In this document: positions 54,584 through 64,000 of the stretch, one piece after another
How positions within the stretch are numbered: position 1 is the first letter of the stretch
How the letters are laid out: each line of letters opens with the position of its first letter
Assembly: GCF_028502605.1 (NCBI RefSeq)
Contig: NC_079235.1
Span: 992,001-1,056,000, forward strand
DNA: 64,000 nt
Direction: 5' to 3'
Origin: Trichoderma breve
Lineage: Eukaryota > Ascomycota > Sordariomycetes > Hypocreales > Hypocreaceae
Notes under the pieces: generated by a model
The model's database searches: none
The model's input: the letters and a program-made list of their open reading frames with translations, nothing else
Told to the model about the DNA's origin: nothing
Translations under genes and position numbers: made by a program

Positions 54584-57106
54584 TCATGATGATGCTGCTG
54601 CTGGGCTCACAGCGCCATATCCGATGCCCTTTCGTCTTCCCCTGACCAACGCTCCCAATGCCTTCCCCAAGGCTGGCATGTCGCCCATCATGGAGACGTG
54701 ACCTCGCTCAGTGCTCACCCTGCCGCCCTTTGCAATCGAGTATCCTTCCGGCAACATGCTCTCCTTTGCCAGCACGACACCGTCACCAGGCCGAAAGACC
54801 AGATCGTCGTAAGCGTCGGCACAAGGGATCGCATCTCGGCCGTTGACCCGCGCGGCGTACACGGTGGGAATGCTCTTGGAGTAAATCACAGCCAGGGGCG
54901 GATACGCGTTGGCGTCTTGATGGGCGGGGATGTGCGCCAGCTCGGAGCGAAACTGCTTGATGGAGGCCAGGGTGCGGCTGAGGTACTCGTAATTGCGACG
55001 GAAGCGCTCCGGATCGATATCGGACGAGGGAGGAGATGGCGGGAGGGCGCTGTTGGAATAAGGGGCCTGACCTGGGACCGGGGACTGAGACGGCGGGATG
55101 CTTAGGGTGTGGCGGTGATGCAGATTGCCGTCGAGTCGCGGAGCCATGGACGCGCGGTTCTGGATGTTGTTTGTGATTTCCTTGGGGGCGGAATCGGGCC
55201 CTGACATGGAGTTCCTCCTCTTGTCGACGCGGCCATCGCTGCCACGGGGCCACAGGCTGTTGGGGAAGAGGGCGGCCAGGGGCGAGTGCGTCGCTGGGCG
55301 ATTAAACGGTGGCAGCGGCGGTGCAAGACACGGGCTGAGATGCCACCTGACCCAATTGTCCGGGTTGTGGAAGTCGACGGGATACGACTCGCCTGTGTAC
55401 CGGTCGACGAAGCAGAAGCCGTCGTCGGGCAGCAACGCAAACGAGGTGCGGATCGAGAAGTTGACCTGCGCCGTCAGCAGCTTGTCGTTGAACAGCACGG
55501 CGTCGCCGTTGCGCAACGGGCCCAGGATGTTGATGCACCGCATCGGCGTTCCGCAGTACAGCACGCCTGCGAACAGGTGCGGCTGCTCGTTGACGGCATG
55601 GCGCGTGATGAGCCCGCCGAGACTGTGGGCGACGACGATGGCGCCGCGAGACTCTGCGGGCACGCCGGGCTGGTTCGACGGCAGCGTCTGCAGAAAGTCC
55701 TGCAGCCTCTTGGACAGCCGCGACGGGCTCAGGCGCCAGTCGTAACCGTAATCCCACACGCGCAGGCGGCCGTTCCTATAGTTCTCGCACGAGCGTAGCT
55801 TCTTGAAGAACTTGCGCGAGATGTCAATGGGCCCAATGTGCTGCAACATGCCCGACGGAATGATGCGCTCCTCCATTGTCTCCTCGTCCTCGTCGTCCAG
55901 GCCCACCTCGAGGTTGGCCTTTCGCATGTTGAGCCCCAGCTTGACCGGCGCCCACAGCTGCTGGTGAGGAGGCTCGGCAGACCGCAGGATCGAGCCGCGG
56001 TAGCCGCCCATGATGACAATGTCTCCGGTCAGCTCCTCCAGCACGCGGTCGAGGCGTTCCGAGTCGTCCTTGGCGTTGCTGCTTGTCGTCGGCTCCTGGT
56101 CCAGATTCTGCTTGGACTGTGTGGCTGGTTCGTTGAAGAAGATGTTGTTGAGAGAGATGGTTGATCTCCTCGACACCGCCTGCAGCTTGGCCAGGCTGGG
56201 GATGCTGGGCATCTTGAAGTTGGGCACGTCGGGCAAGCTGTCCTTGATGGCCATGAACCGAACGTTGACTTGACTGCGGACGTCGGTGAAGCGATCGTTA
56301 TCACCCAGGGAAGAGGCGCGAGACAAGCTGTGATAGAGCATGCTGTCGTCAGATGTCACCCTGCGCAGCAATTGCGGCCGTGACTCTGCATCAGCGGCAG
56401 CATTTGGATCCAAGTGCCCGTTTGCTGGGCTCTGAGACGGAGGAGAATTCGAAGCTGACGAAGCTTGGCCAAGGCGTCGGGAAGTCGATCGACTGCGCTG
56501 GCTTTGCTTGCTGTCTGTGAAACTGGACAGAAACGACTTGCCCTTGGGCAGAGACGGCAGGAAGTGTGACGACGCCTGTTGAAGCTTCTTCAAGGCTTCC
56601 TGACCGGCGGATCTCGAGCGTTGGCGCGTGGGCTCAAAAGCAGCTTGGAGAATGCCGCGGGCGTCGCTGAAGTGCCCTCCGTCTTTTGTCCCCGGCTGAG
56701 ACTTCCACGGAGAGGGAGGAGCAAGTCGTCGAGGCTCGTCTTTGGGCACAGGCCCCAGCTGAATGGTGGGTTTTCTCGGGAACTGCGAAGGCGACTTGGG
56801 CGATGTTGCTGCTTCCGGCGTTGTGTCTCCGTCTCCGTCACCATCGCTGTCTCTATTTTCGTCGCCGGACACGCGAAGCTCGGGGTCGTCAAAGAAGCCA
56901 TTGACTCCTAGGCCTTTCAAGGCTGCCGCCTTTTCGATTGCGGGCGTGTGTAAAGAGGTGAGGTGACTGGCTGCCGCGCTCATGGCGGGCTGTAGAAAAG
57001 CCTGGGCATCATCTTGATCCGGGATCATCAAGTCGTCCGAGAGGTTTCCCTCCTCGGTCAAGGAATCCCGGCGCATCGGAGCCGGAGTTGTTTTAGCGTA
57101 AGTCAT
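54584..57106 (-). CDS. LCAT-like alpha/beta hydrolase (putative lipase/acyltransferase)
   Basis: An intronless 840-residue protein with no signal peptide or obvious membrane helix. The first 330 residues are low-complexity, Ser/Pro/Asp-rich (probably disordered and phosphorylated). The hydrolase domain starts near IVIMGGYRGSIL, with the LCAT-type sequence VWDYGYDWRLSPSRL and the nucleophile elbow VAHSLGG (Ser495). A conserved core follows (LYCGTPMRCINILGPLRNGD, LLPDDGFCFVDRYTG). The catalytic His is probably in ERGHVSMMGD near the C-terminus, and the Asp may be in FRPGDGVV. The order Ser-Asp-His and the Y-D-W-R motif fit the lecithin:cholesterol acyltransferase superfamily, so lipid ester hydrolysis or acyl transfer is inferred. 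A Ser/Pro-rich insertion separates the Ser from the Asp/His part. Confidence 0.87.
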   Translation of the reverse strand: MTYAKTTPAPMRRDSLTEEGNLSDDLMIPDQDDAQAFLQPAMSAAASHLTSLHTPAIEKAAALKGLGVNGFFDDPELRVSGDENRDSDGDGDGDTTPEAATSPKSPSQFPRKPTIQLGPVPKDEPRRLAPPSPWKSQPGTKDGGHFSDARGILQAAFEPTRQRSRSAGQEALKKLQQASSHFLPSLPKGKSFLSSFTDSKQSQRSRSTSRRLGQASSASNSPPSQSPANGHLDPNAAADAESRPQLLRRVTSDDSMLYHSLSRASSLGDNDRFTDVRSQVNVRFMAIKDSLPDVPNFKMPSIPSLAKLQAVSRRSTISLNNIFFNEPATQSKQNLDQEPTTSSNAKDDSERLDRVLEELTGDIVIMGGYRGSILRSAEPPHQQLWAPVKLGLNMRKANLEVGLDDEDEETMEERIIPSGMLQHIGPIDISRKFFKKLRSCENYRNGRLRVWDYGYDWRLSPSRLSKRLQDFLQTLPSNQPGVPAESRGAIVVAHSLGGLITRHAVNEQPHLFAGVLYCGTPMRCINILGPLRNGDAVLFNDKLLTAQVNFSIRTSFALLPDDGFCFVDRYTGESYPVDFHNPDNWVRWHLSPCLAPPLPPFNRPATHSPLAALFPNSLWPRGSDGRVDKRRNSMSGPDSAPKEITNNIQNRASMAPRLDGNLHHRHTLSIPPSQSPVPGQAPYSNSALPPSPPSSDIDPERFRRNYEYLSRTLASIKQFRSELAHIPAHQDANAYPPLAVIYSKSIPTVYAARVNGRDAIPCADAYDDLVFRPGDGVVLAKESMLPEGYSIAKGGRVSTERGHVSMMGDMPALGKALGALVRGRRKGIGYGAVSPAAASS

Positions 57107-59590
57107 TGTTTGTGAGACAGCTGTGCTCCATATATCCGAACCTCAGGCTGCCGACTGAGAAGCCAAGAAGAGGGAAAAGAGAAAAAAAATATCTACAGCA
57201 CGGATGCAAGGCGGTGGAGAGAGAAGCGAGTCAACGCAAGCATGTGCAATCTTGACGTTTTGAGATGGGAATGACAGCCGACCAATAGGGGGCGCGGATT
57301 GGCCAACGATGAATGATAGCGAACTATTTTAGTAGTGTCGTAGTAGCATGGCAGGAGAGGAAACGAGATGAGAGAGATAAAGAGAAAAAGAAAGCGAGAG
57401 CTATGCGGTCAAGGACGTAATAGGATGGTGCGTAAAAAAGGGGGAGGCTTTGAATGAAGCAAAGACCAAGTCAAGTTGTCCAGGTAGTTTAGGATTCAAT
57501 AGATTCGACAACGAAACAAAATCAGGGCGAAGAGAACAGCAGGATTCATAGAGACTTAAAAAGCACCGGGCTGTGACAGACAGCCGAGCCACCCGGCGCA
57601 GCGCCAAAAGCTGAAGCTGTGGCCACCGAACCGCTGGATCTCGAGTCCTTTGCGTGATTGGCCGCCGCCGTTTAGCTGGCCAGCTAGAGCTTACCTGTCG
57701 CCTCCAGATCTGAACAAGGCAGCTGGGCTCAGATCTCATTTGGTTTCTTGCGTCGACAGGATTTGGATGGGATTCCAATGAGCTAAGCCCGCAGCAAGGA
57801 GCCGCGCCACGACCAAAGGGCTGGCCGTCGATCCCCTTTGCAAATGTCAGGTATTCGTCATCGACAACAGTCATCCATCATCATCATCCGGATCCCTTGC
57901 GGCGAAACGAAACAAAACAAAAACCAACATCAAATCAAGTCGCACAGGGAGAGAGATCCCTGGCATCTGCTGCGGAGAAGCGAAGCCCCCCAGCCTCCAA
58001 GTTTCGTTCCGCAGACGAAAACGAACAGAGAAACAAAAACAGACAGGGGCCACCTGGGCTCTTCTGGACCTCGTTCAACCAGCATGCAATTCGAGGGACC
58101 CCCATAATTGATTTTTCATCCTTCTCATGTGACAACGGAATTCAAAGAGCGGAAAAAGGCCTCGACGGCGCGCTTAGCGATTCGATCCGGGCCCCGGTTT
58201 TCCCCATTCCATCACATTATATTCTCCATGGACCTCCGGACTTCCGCAGGCTGAGAGACCAAAGAGGCCAGCTGAGCGAGATATTTAGAGTGGTTTAGAG
58301 AGAATCAAAGGGGAAAAGTGAGGGGAAAGAAGGAAAGCATCGAGGCCAATTCCGTGCATACCTAAGGCTTGATGACCTCATCAACCCCGGAGAAGCTGCT
58401 TACGTGTGTCTCAGGTTCGGCCGTTGCCGACTATTGTATTGTCTGTTCCTAATTATAGGTGACCACAGGCCGCTAAATGAACTCGAGGCGGCGTATAAGC
58501 TTATGCTCCTGGGCTTGTAGTAGAGATTCCATCTAGCCAATTGCTCTCTTCAGGGTCCGCGGATATTCCCATCTGGGCATATGCTGATGCATTGCGTGGG
58601 CCCGCTTGTGCCTGGAATATCCGATAGATTCCATCCATGCAATGCGCTCAATGCCCATTGAAGCAAGAGGCCTGCAGCTACTGTACGAGTTTGTATCGCG
58701 AGTCCCAATTGGGCGGCCATGCACAAGATATCCATGTGATTGAATTCAACACTACGTACTCAATTGCCATTTCACGGATACAGTAGCCGCAGATGTAGAT
58801 GTAAGAGAATTTAGGTTATTGATTGAGAGAGATTATTCGCTGGCAAGGTGTCAATCTCATACAAGAGTGATAACTATTTGCATAACTATCTGTCTATACA
58901 TGCGCTGCTAATACTGGTCCGGAGCACTCGGTATCGCCACTGACCATGCTCCTGTCCCTACCCATTCGAGGCATAAGAGGCACAATAAGCTCGCAAATTT
59001 CCGCATGCACCTTGCCATTCCTCAAACCCAAACAGCCTTGCCATTGTCAGCTCCATGGTATGTAATAATGTCAATATGTATAAGCAACTCTGTTTCTCCT
59101 CTTTCCACTATCCTCGAGTCATGTCACCATCACCAAGTAATACTATAGTGCAAAACATACTCCCTCACAAACCACCCGTAATCCTTTCATCAAATACATC
59201 CACGCAAAGCAAGCAAAATATGCCACCAAAAAGCCTCTCTCGTCCCATCTCCAACATTCAACATTGTGACCAACAAGAAAAGAACTAAAAATGCAGCTCT
59301 TGTCCAAGCCTCGGCAAAACGCCGCGCGCCCAATCGGGCCACTCTGCCAGGCATCGTTTTAGATCAGCTCCCGCTTAGTGGCCAATCCCTTTACATCAAC
59401 TACACATCACCATTTGAACCACCACCCAAGAAAAGAATTCAGCCTCAACCCACCTCAACCCTCAATTCCAACCTCTTACCTTCTTTACCAACTTACAATC
59501 GTATAGCCTCGCCGCTGGCATCCAATGCGGACATCCCTCCTCCTCCTCCCTCCTTAAACCCAATCTCTCTCCACCCGTAATCCGCTCACC
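57107..59590. other. 2.5 kb divergent promoter region
   Basis: Lies between the start codons of the lipase-like gene and the histidine phosphatase gene. Purine-rich at 57180-57190 and 57350-57395 (the minus-strand leader is CT-rich), and C/T-rich at 59400-59590 as the plus-strand leader. No gene is supported; open frames here are short and compositionally unlike the neighbours. Confidence 0.5.
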
Positions 59591-61192
59591 ATGACGACGC
59601 TCCAGCCGCGCCCGCCCTACTCAGACGCCGAGCTTGCCCAGCTCTACCCGCGCCAGCTTCACCTCCAACAAGTCCAGATCCTCCTCCGCCACGGCGAACG
59701 AACCCCCATCAACGCCCGCTTCGGCAACGCCGGCCTGCCCGCCTTCTGGCCCTACTGCAGCGCCGTGCGCCGCCTCCGCGCCGCCGTCCTAGGCCCCTCC
59801 GGCCCCGGCGCCGAGTCCGTGTCCGCTGCGGACGGCACCTTCTCCGAGATCCAGTGGCGCCGCCGCCTCGAGACTTTCGATAACAACGATGCCGCTATCC
59901 CGGCTTCAGGTCCAAAGGGCGAGCTTGATTCTCTATGTGATCTGGGCATGCTGACGGACCGCGGGCGGGAGACGACGTACGCCCTCGGCACGAGACTGAG
60001 GAAGCTCTACGTCGACCACCTGGGTTTCTTGCCCGCCAGCATCAAGGACGCCGACTTCCTCTACCTCCGCACGACCCCGATCCCGCGCGCCCTTGAGTCC
60101 ATGCAGCAGGCCTTCTTCGGGCTCTACCCGCCTCACACCCGCGCGCCCGACTTCCCGCCCCTGACCATCGTCTCGCGCAACCCGGCCGACGAGACCCTCT
60201 TCCCCAACGACAGCAACTGCCGCCGCTTCGCCTTCCTGTCACGAGCCTTTGCCCAGCGCGCCGCCGACCGCTGGAATGACACCGAGGAGATGGCCTACGT
60301 CAACAAGAAGCTGGCGAAATGGATGCCCGCCGACAGCCCGCGCATCGCCGTCGACTCCCGCCCACGCCTCATCGGCATCATGGACACCGTCAGTTCGACC
60401 ATGGCCCACGGCCCAGCCACACGCCTCCCCAAGGAGTTCTACGACCCCAAAGCCCGGAGCATCATGGAGACGATTGCCGTCGAGGAGTGGTTCGCGGGTT
60501 ACAAGGAGAGCCAGGAGTACCGCGCCCTGGGCATCGGCTCCCTCATGGGGGACGTCGTCGCCCGCATGGTTTCCACCGCCGAGCGCAACGTGCCGCCCCC
60601 CGACGCTGAGTTTGTTCAAACACCCGGCCAGCACGGAGCTGCCTCTTCTACTATCGACGGCCTGAGGAGCAAGAATAAGAAGAACAACGGGGATGATGAT
60701 GATGGCTTCCGCTTCGGCCTCAGCGGCTGCCACGACACCACCCTCGCCGGCATCCTCGCCAGCCTAGGCGCCTTCGGCAACGACGCCTGGCCCCCCTTCA
60801 CAAGCCACATCGCCATCGAGCTTTTCCGCTCCAACTTCGACAACGACACCTCCTCCTCCTCCAACAAACCATCTACATCCCTCCTCTCCTCCCTCTGGCC
60901 CTCCTCCTCCAAACCAACCCCCATAGGCCGCAAGCCCACTGAATCCCTCACTCCGCGCGAAAAGGAGTCTCTGCAGGGCTACTTCGTGCGCCTGCGCTAC
61001 AACGACGCTCCCGTCGTGATCCCCGGCTGCAAGACCCCCGGCAACCACCTCGACGGCGATGAGTCCTTTTGCACGCTCGCCGCGTTCAAGGCCATCGTCG
61101 ACAAGTTTACGCCGAGGGACTGGAAGAGCCAGTGTCATACGAATGTTAAGGCGCCTGCGTTTCCCGAGAAGGAGGAGCCTGCTGGGTACTGA
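59591..61192 (+). CDS. intracellular-type histidine acid phosphatase
   Basis: An intronless 533-residue protein of the branch-2 histidine phosphatase superfamily. The catalytic RHGERTP motif is at residues 33-39 (His34 forms the phospho-enzyme), and the proton-donor His-Asp pair is at 381-382 within GCHDTTLAG. No signal peptide precedes the RHG motif, so unlike secreted phytases and acid phosphatases it is probably cytosolic or organellar, similar to the fungal relatives of acid phosphatase-like proteins. A low-complexity Ser/Pro insertion (SSSSNKPSTS, then SSKPTPIGRK) interrupts the C-terminal part. GC-rich, strongly C-biased codons distinguish it from its neighbours and suggest high expression. 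The substrate is unknown; related proteins include phosphoxylose and lysophosphatidate phosphatases. Confidence 0.93.
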   Translation: MTTLQPRPPYSDAELAQLYPRQLHLQQVQILLRHGERTPINARFGNAGLPAFWPYCSAVRRLRAAVLGPSGPGAESVSAADGTFSEIQWRRRLETFDNNDAAIPASGPKGELDSLCDLGMLTDRGRETTYALGTRLRKLYVDHLGFLPASIKDADFLYLRTTPIPRALESMQQAFFGLYPPHTRAPDFPPLTIVSRNPADETLFPNDSNCRRFAFLSRAFAQRAADRWNDTEEMAYVNKKLAKWMPADSPRIAVDSRPRLIGIMDTVSSTMAHGPATRLPKEFYDPKARSIMETIAVEEWFAGYKESQEYRALGIGSLMGDVVARMVSTAERNVPPPDAEFVQTPGQHGAASSTIDGLRSKNKKNNGDDDDGFRFGLSGCHDTTLAGILASLGAFGNDAWPPFTSHIAIELFRSNFDNDTSSSSNKPSTSLLSSLWPSSSKPTPIGRKPTESLTPREKESLQGYFVRLRYNDAPVVIPGCKTPGNHLDGDESFCTLAAFKAIVDKFTPRDWKSQCHTNVKAPAFPEKEEPAGY

Positions 61193-61322
61193 AGAGGCTT
61201 TTTGGTATTTAGTTTGGTGAGATTAGTTAGTTTGATCTCGTAGTAGGTAGTTGTAGATGTGAGTTGTAACTGTTTCGAGCGGGTCGAGGAGAATCAAGAC
61301 CCCCAACCTCTCTCCGCGAGGC

Positions 61323-61357
<35 letters not shown>

Positions 61358-62183
61358 CCCTTGGAACCAGAAGCATCATCTGTAATATGCCAAAATGTAG
61401 GAGAAACCATGGCGAATGGCGTTATAACGATATATGATATTTGTCATCTAGGCGACTACTCTATATGTGTAGAACAATTTTAGACAAACGTCTTAAAAGC
61501 ACAAGACAAAGCCATCATATTTACCAGCAGCAAAACATCATCACCAGATACTCATACTCATGGTCTTATTCAATTGTATTAGTCGATACCCGACCCGCCG
61601 CAAAACTCCATAACGACATACATGCAGATGTTTCTCATCCTCCTCCCGACCTACAAATTACCAACCTCGGCCAGCCCCCAGCCGTCATCACCAAGGGCCT
61701 GGCCACTCCCCCTCCCGTCTTGGTTTCCCATCTTTTATATTCAGGAACTCGCCTTTCCGAGCCCTCCTATCATTTCTCACTCCATTTCATGCTTCCTACT
61801 GGACAAGCCATTGTTCGTCAAACGGCTCGCTTGGATATTGCATATCTTTCGCTTAGCCAAGTGCTAATCTTGCAGTTTCCTTCTTCTCAACGCTTCTGGG
61901 GATCATTTCAGGGGAATTGGAAAATAGTAAAAAGAAAAAAGGAACAAAAAAGAAAAAATAAAAGGGTTTGAACATGGTACACCGAAGGAAGTAATTATGG
62001 AAATATTGATAAAAAGAAAAAAATGAAGAGGGGGAATGAGGAATCCATAAACAAGATTAAGGACAAGGCGGAAAGACTCCAAAGCAATTATAACAAATTA
62101 GGTAAACCCTTCCCCCTAACCCCACTCTGTTCATATGCGTGAGAAGTCCAGCAAGGGACTACTATATTGTCCTTGGCCCAAAC
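61193..62183. other. tail-to-tail intergenic with AG microsatellite
   Basis: Converging 3' flanks of the phosphatase and the RNA-binding protein gene. Contains (AG)15 at 61327-61356 and A-rich purine tracts at about 61929-62010. No gene supported. Confidence 0.5.
61327..61356. repeat. (AG)15 microsatellite
   Basis: Fifteen uninterrupted AG units; a likely length-polymorphic marker about 135 bases after the phosphatase stop codon. Confidence 0.95.
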
Positions 62184-63992
62184 TTAATTGGCCACTTCCT
62201 CTTCCACCCAGCCATTTAGGCCTCCCTGGATAGCCAGGCCATAGCCAGAGGCTCCCATTCCACCAAAGCTGGCTTGGTAGTGGTGGCCACGCCTCTCGCC
62301 CGTGCTGCCGTTGCTCTCTGAGGGGCTGATGCCTCCATTCTCGAACCCGGGGGCCAAGACTGGAAGACTAACAGCGCGACTGTGCTGGCCACGTCCGTTG
62401 CCGGGGGCAAGCAGGCCGCCAATGGTGGGGGCATTTGACATGGAGCCGTTCATGGAGTAGCCGTTGGAGATGCTAGCTGACTGACCGTGTCCACCGATGG
62501 GGCCCTGCTGGGGAACATCCATTGACAGATCATTTGACTGGGCAGTGTTAAACAGAATGTTCTGCTGCACAGACATCTGCTGCTGCTGTTGCTGTTGCTG
62601 CTGAGCTTGTTGCTGCATGTGGTTCAGGTACATTGTCAGCGGGTTGCTGTTAGCGTTGAACATGGCTGCCGCCGGCTGTGGCGTGTTCCCGTTTGAAGGC
62701 GAGTTGCTGTTCTGTGAGCCATTGGGAGGTGGCGATGAGACACCATCGCCGCGGGGAGATGAGCTCTGCTGGACCTGGCGAGGGGGGTTGCCGCATCGAT
62801 CCTTTCCAAAGTTGACTTTGAACTTCTTGTACTCCTCCTTGCCGCGGATGGCCTCGATGGCCTTGATGGCGTTGGCAATGTTGGTAAAGTTGACAAAGGC
62901 GCAGCTCTTCTCGCGAAGGGCGTTGACCAGCTCAATCTCACCATACTCAGTGAAGTCCTGGCGCAATCGTTCCTCTGTCCAGGTCTCGTCCAGGTTGCCA
63001 ATGTAGACGTTGCGCGAAGCACCACCACTCACAGCGAGAGCAATGGCGGGCGGGAGGGCACCAGAGTGCTTGCCCCAGCCAATCTTGAGTCTGCGGTTGT
63101 GAATCATCAAACCCTGCAAGTTGCTGAGGGCATAGAATGACGCAGCAGCTGTGGGGTCGATAAAGGTCACAAAGCAGATGTGCTTGTCGGGAATGTAGCG
63201 GATGTGGTGCAGGAGACCACCTCGAACCACGTTGCAAATCTCCTCAATCGTAGTCTCCGGGTGGATGTTACCCAGGTAGATAGTTCGGTTGCCCAGGTTG
63301 TTCATGCCGCCCGCGCTCGTGGCAACGGCAGCGGCAGCCACCGACTGCTGTGCGAGAGCGTTGGAGATGAGGTCTCGATCGGCGCCAGTAAGCATGTGTG
63401 CGTATCCAGGGGCGATGCCCAGGTACTGAGCTGCGTTTTGCTGCTGCGTCTTGGAGACGTAGGCGCATCTGTCCTTGCCGTAGTACACGCGGCGAGGGGC
63501 TTGCCACTTGGCCTCCTGAGGCAACTGGGTGACGGCCTTGATCGCGTTCGCAATGGACAGGTAGTGGATGAAGGCAATGCTCTTCTCGCGGACAATCTTG
63601 ATGGTGTCAATGGCACCAAACTTGCCGAGATCCTCGCGCAACTCCTCATCGGAAACCTCCTCGGGAAGGTTGCCCAAGTAGACATTTCGGGAGGCACCAG
63701 ACTGCTGGACGGCAAGCGCCACAGATGTTGGGACCTGAGACGGCTTGCCCCAGCCAACCTTGATATCCTGGCCCTTGATGCACAGTTTCTTCAAAATGGC
63801 ATCTGAGTGGAAGTGGGTGGCGGAGCTGGCATCGAGGAAGGAGATGAAGGCGCAGTTCTTATCGGGGAGCAGGCGGACGGACTCGATTTGACCACTTCGG
63901 ACGTGACCCAGGATCTCCTCAGCGCTGGTGTCGGGAGGGATATTGCCGAGGTAGACGGTTCGGCTGGTTCCCGTCACGACGCCGGCGCCCAT
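62184..63992 (-). CDS. nrd1: four-RRM RNA-binding protein, Nrd1/Msa type (possibly 5'-truncated by the window edge)
   Basis: The frame has 602 residues from the ATG at 63992 and stays open to the right edge, so extra N-terminal sequence may lie outside. Four RNA-recognition motifs are visible at about 11-84, 101-173, 227-300 and 317-390. Each has an RNP2 such as TVYLGNIP, NVYLGNLP, TIYLGNIH or NVYIGNLD, and an RNP1-like CAFISF, IAFIHY, ICFVTF or CAFVNF. Each pair is followed by a GWGK or YGKDR/FGKDR box, which is characteristic of fission-yeast Nrd1 and Msa1, regulators of mRNAs for sexual differentiation and stress. The C-terminus is disordered: SPRGDGVSSPPP, a poly-Gln tract near residue 465 (CAG/CAA codons), then Gly/Ser-rich sequence. 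Likely cytoplasmic, binding and stabilising or repressing mRNA. Confidence 0.9.
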   Translation of the reverse strand: MGAGVVTGTSRTVYLGNIPPDTSAEEILGHVRSGQIESVRLLPDKNCAFISFLDASSATHFHSDAILKKLCIKGQDIKVGWGKPSQVPTSVALAVQQSGASRNVYLGNLPEEVSDEELREDLGKFGAIDTIKIVREKSIAFIHYLSIANAIKAVTQLPQEAKWQAPRRVYYGKDRCAYVSKTQQQNAAQYLGIAPGYAHMLTGADRDLISNALAQQSVAAAAVATSAGGMNNLGNRTIYLGNIHPETTIEEICNVVRGGLLHHIRYIPDKHICFVTFIDPTAAASFYALSNLQGLMIHNRRLKIGWGKHSGALPPAIALAVSGGASRNVYIGNLDETWTEERLRQDFTEYGEIELVNALREKSCAFVNFTNIANAIKAIEAIRGKEEYKKFKVNFGKDRCGNPPRQVQQSSSPRGDGVSSPPPNGSQNSNSPSNGNTPQPAAAMFNANSNPLTMYLNHMQQQAQQQQQQQQQMSVQQNILFNTAQSNDLSMDVPQQGPIGGHGQSASISNGYSMNGSMSNAPTIGGLLAPGNGRGQHSRAVSLPVLAPGFENGGISPSESNGSTGERRGHHYQASFGGMGASGYGLAIQGGLNGWVEEEVAN

Positions 63993-64000
63993 GGAAACGG

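Noticed and set aside
63180..63806. 208-residue antisense frame opposite the RNA-binding protein gene
   Set aside because: Shadow of the RRM-coding sequence, with Val/Leu/Asp-rich antisense composition.

Overview
The window comes from a filamentous ascomycete, most likely a member of the Hypocreales such as Trichoderma. The genes have short GT-AG introns of about 50-116 bases, often with CTAAC/CTGAC branch sites, and the untranslated regions are long and pyrimidine-rich. The protein families (Zn2Cys6 activator, LaeA-type methyltransferase, 2EXR domain, qut/qa cluster) are typical of Pezizomycotina. No viral, plasmid or complete transposon sequence was recognised.

Region by region. At 0.5-7.6 kb are three accessory genes: an unrecognised two-module protein, a secreted HExxH metallopeptidase (three introns rebuilt here), and a large Ser/Thr-rich secreted protein with a His-Asp tract and a Cys-rich C-terminus. 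A 9-bp tandem array and a set of decayed repeats lie between them. At 8.3-19.4 kb is a complete quinate/shikimate catabolic cluster: qutE (+), qutC (-), qutB (+), qutD (-), qutA (-), qutR (+). The permease imports quinate. QutB oxidises it to 3-dehydroquinate, QutE dehydrates that to 3-dehydroshikimate, and QutC makes protocatechuate. QutA (activator) and QutR (AROM-derived repressor) are divergent over a promoter carrying a perfect GGRTAARYRYTTATCC site. Near matches lie in the other cluster promoters.

After a 2.6 kb gene-poor gap come a small cysteine-rich secreted protein (22.0-22.7 kb), the HOPS/CORVET subunit Vps18 (23.0-26.1 kb, two introns), a nuclear-looking LaeA-type methyltransferase (27.1-28.5 kb) and a Dal5/allantoate-type permease (32.4-34.2 kb, three introns). 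At 35.7-40.4 kb a divergent actin-related protein (Arp10/Arp11 class) and a GEN1/Yen1 Holliday junction resolvase share a 370 bp promoter. A 2EXR-domain gene (41.1-42.0 kb) borders a 6.9 kb gene desert (42-49 kb) containing six copies of the 9-mer TACGAGTAC.

The right part holds a four-helix membrane protein (49 kb), a MIF/tautomerase-fold protein with a probable GC-AG intron (50.3-51.5 kb), the AAA+ ATPase Mgs1/WRNIP1 (52.0-53.7 kb), an LCAT-like alpha/beta hydrolase (54.6-57.1 kb), a histidine acid phosphatase (59.6-61.2 kb) and a four-RRM Nrd1-type RNA-binding protein whose 5' end probably lies beyond the right edge. Exon junctions were inferred by reading splice consensus, frame and protein continuity. 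In each spliced model the exon lengths sum to a multiple of three, but no transcript data were available.
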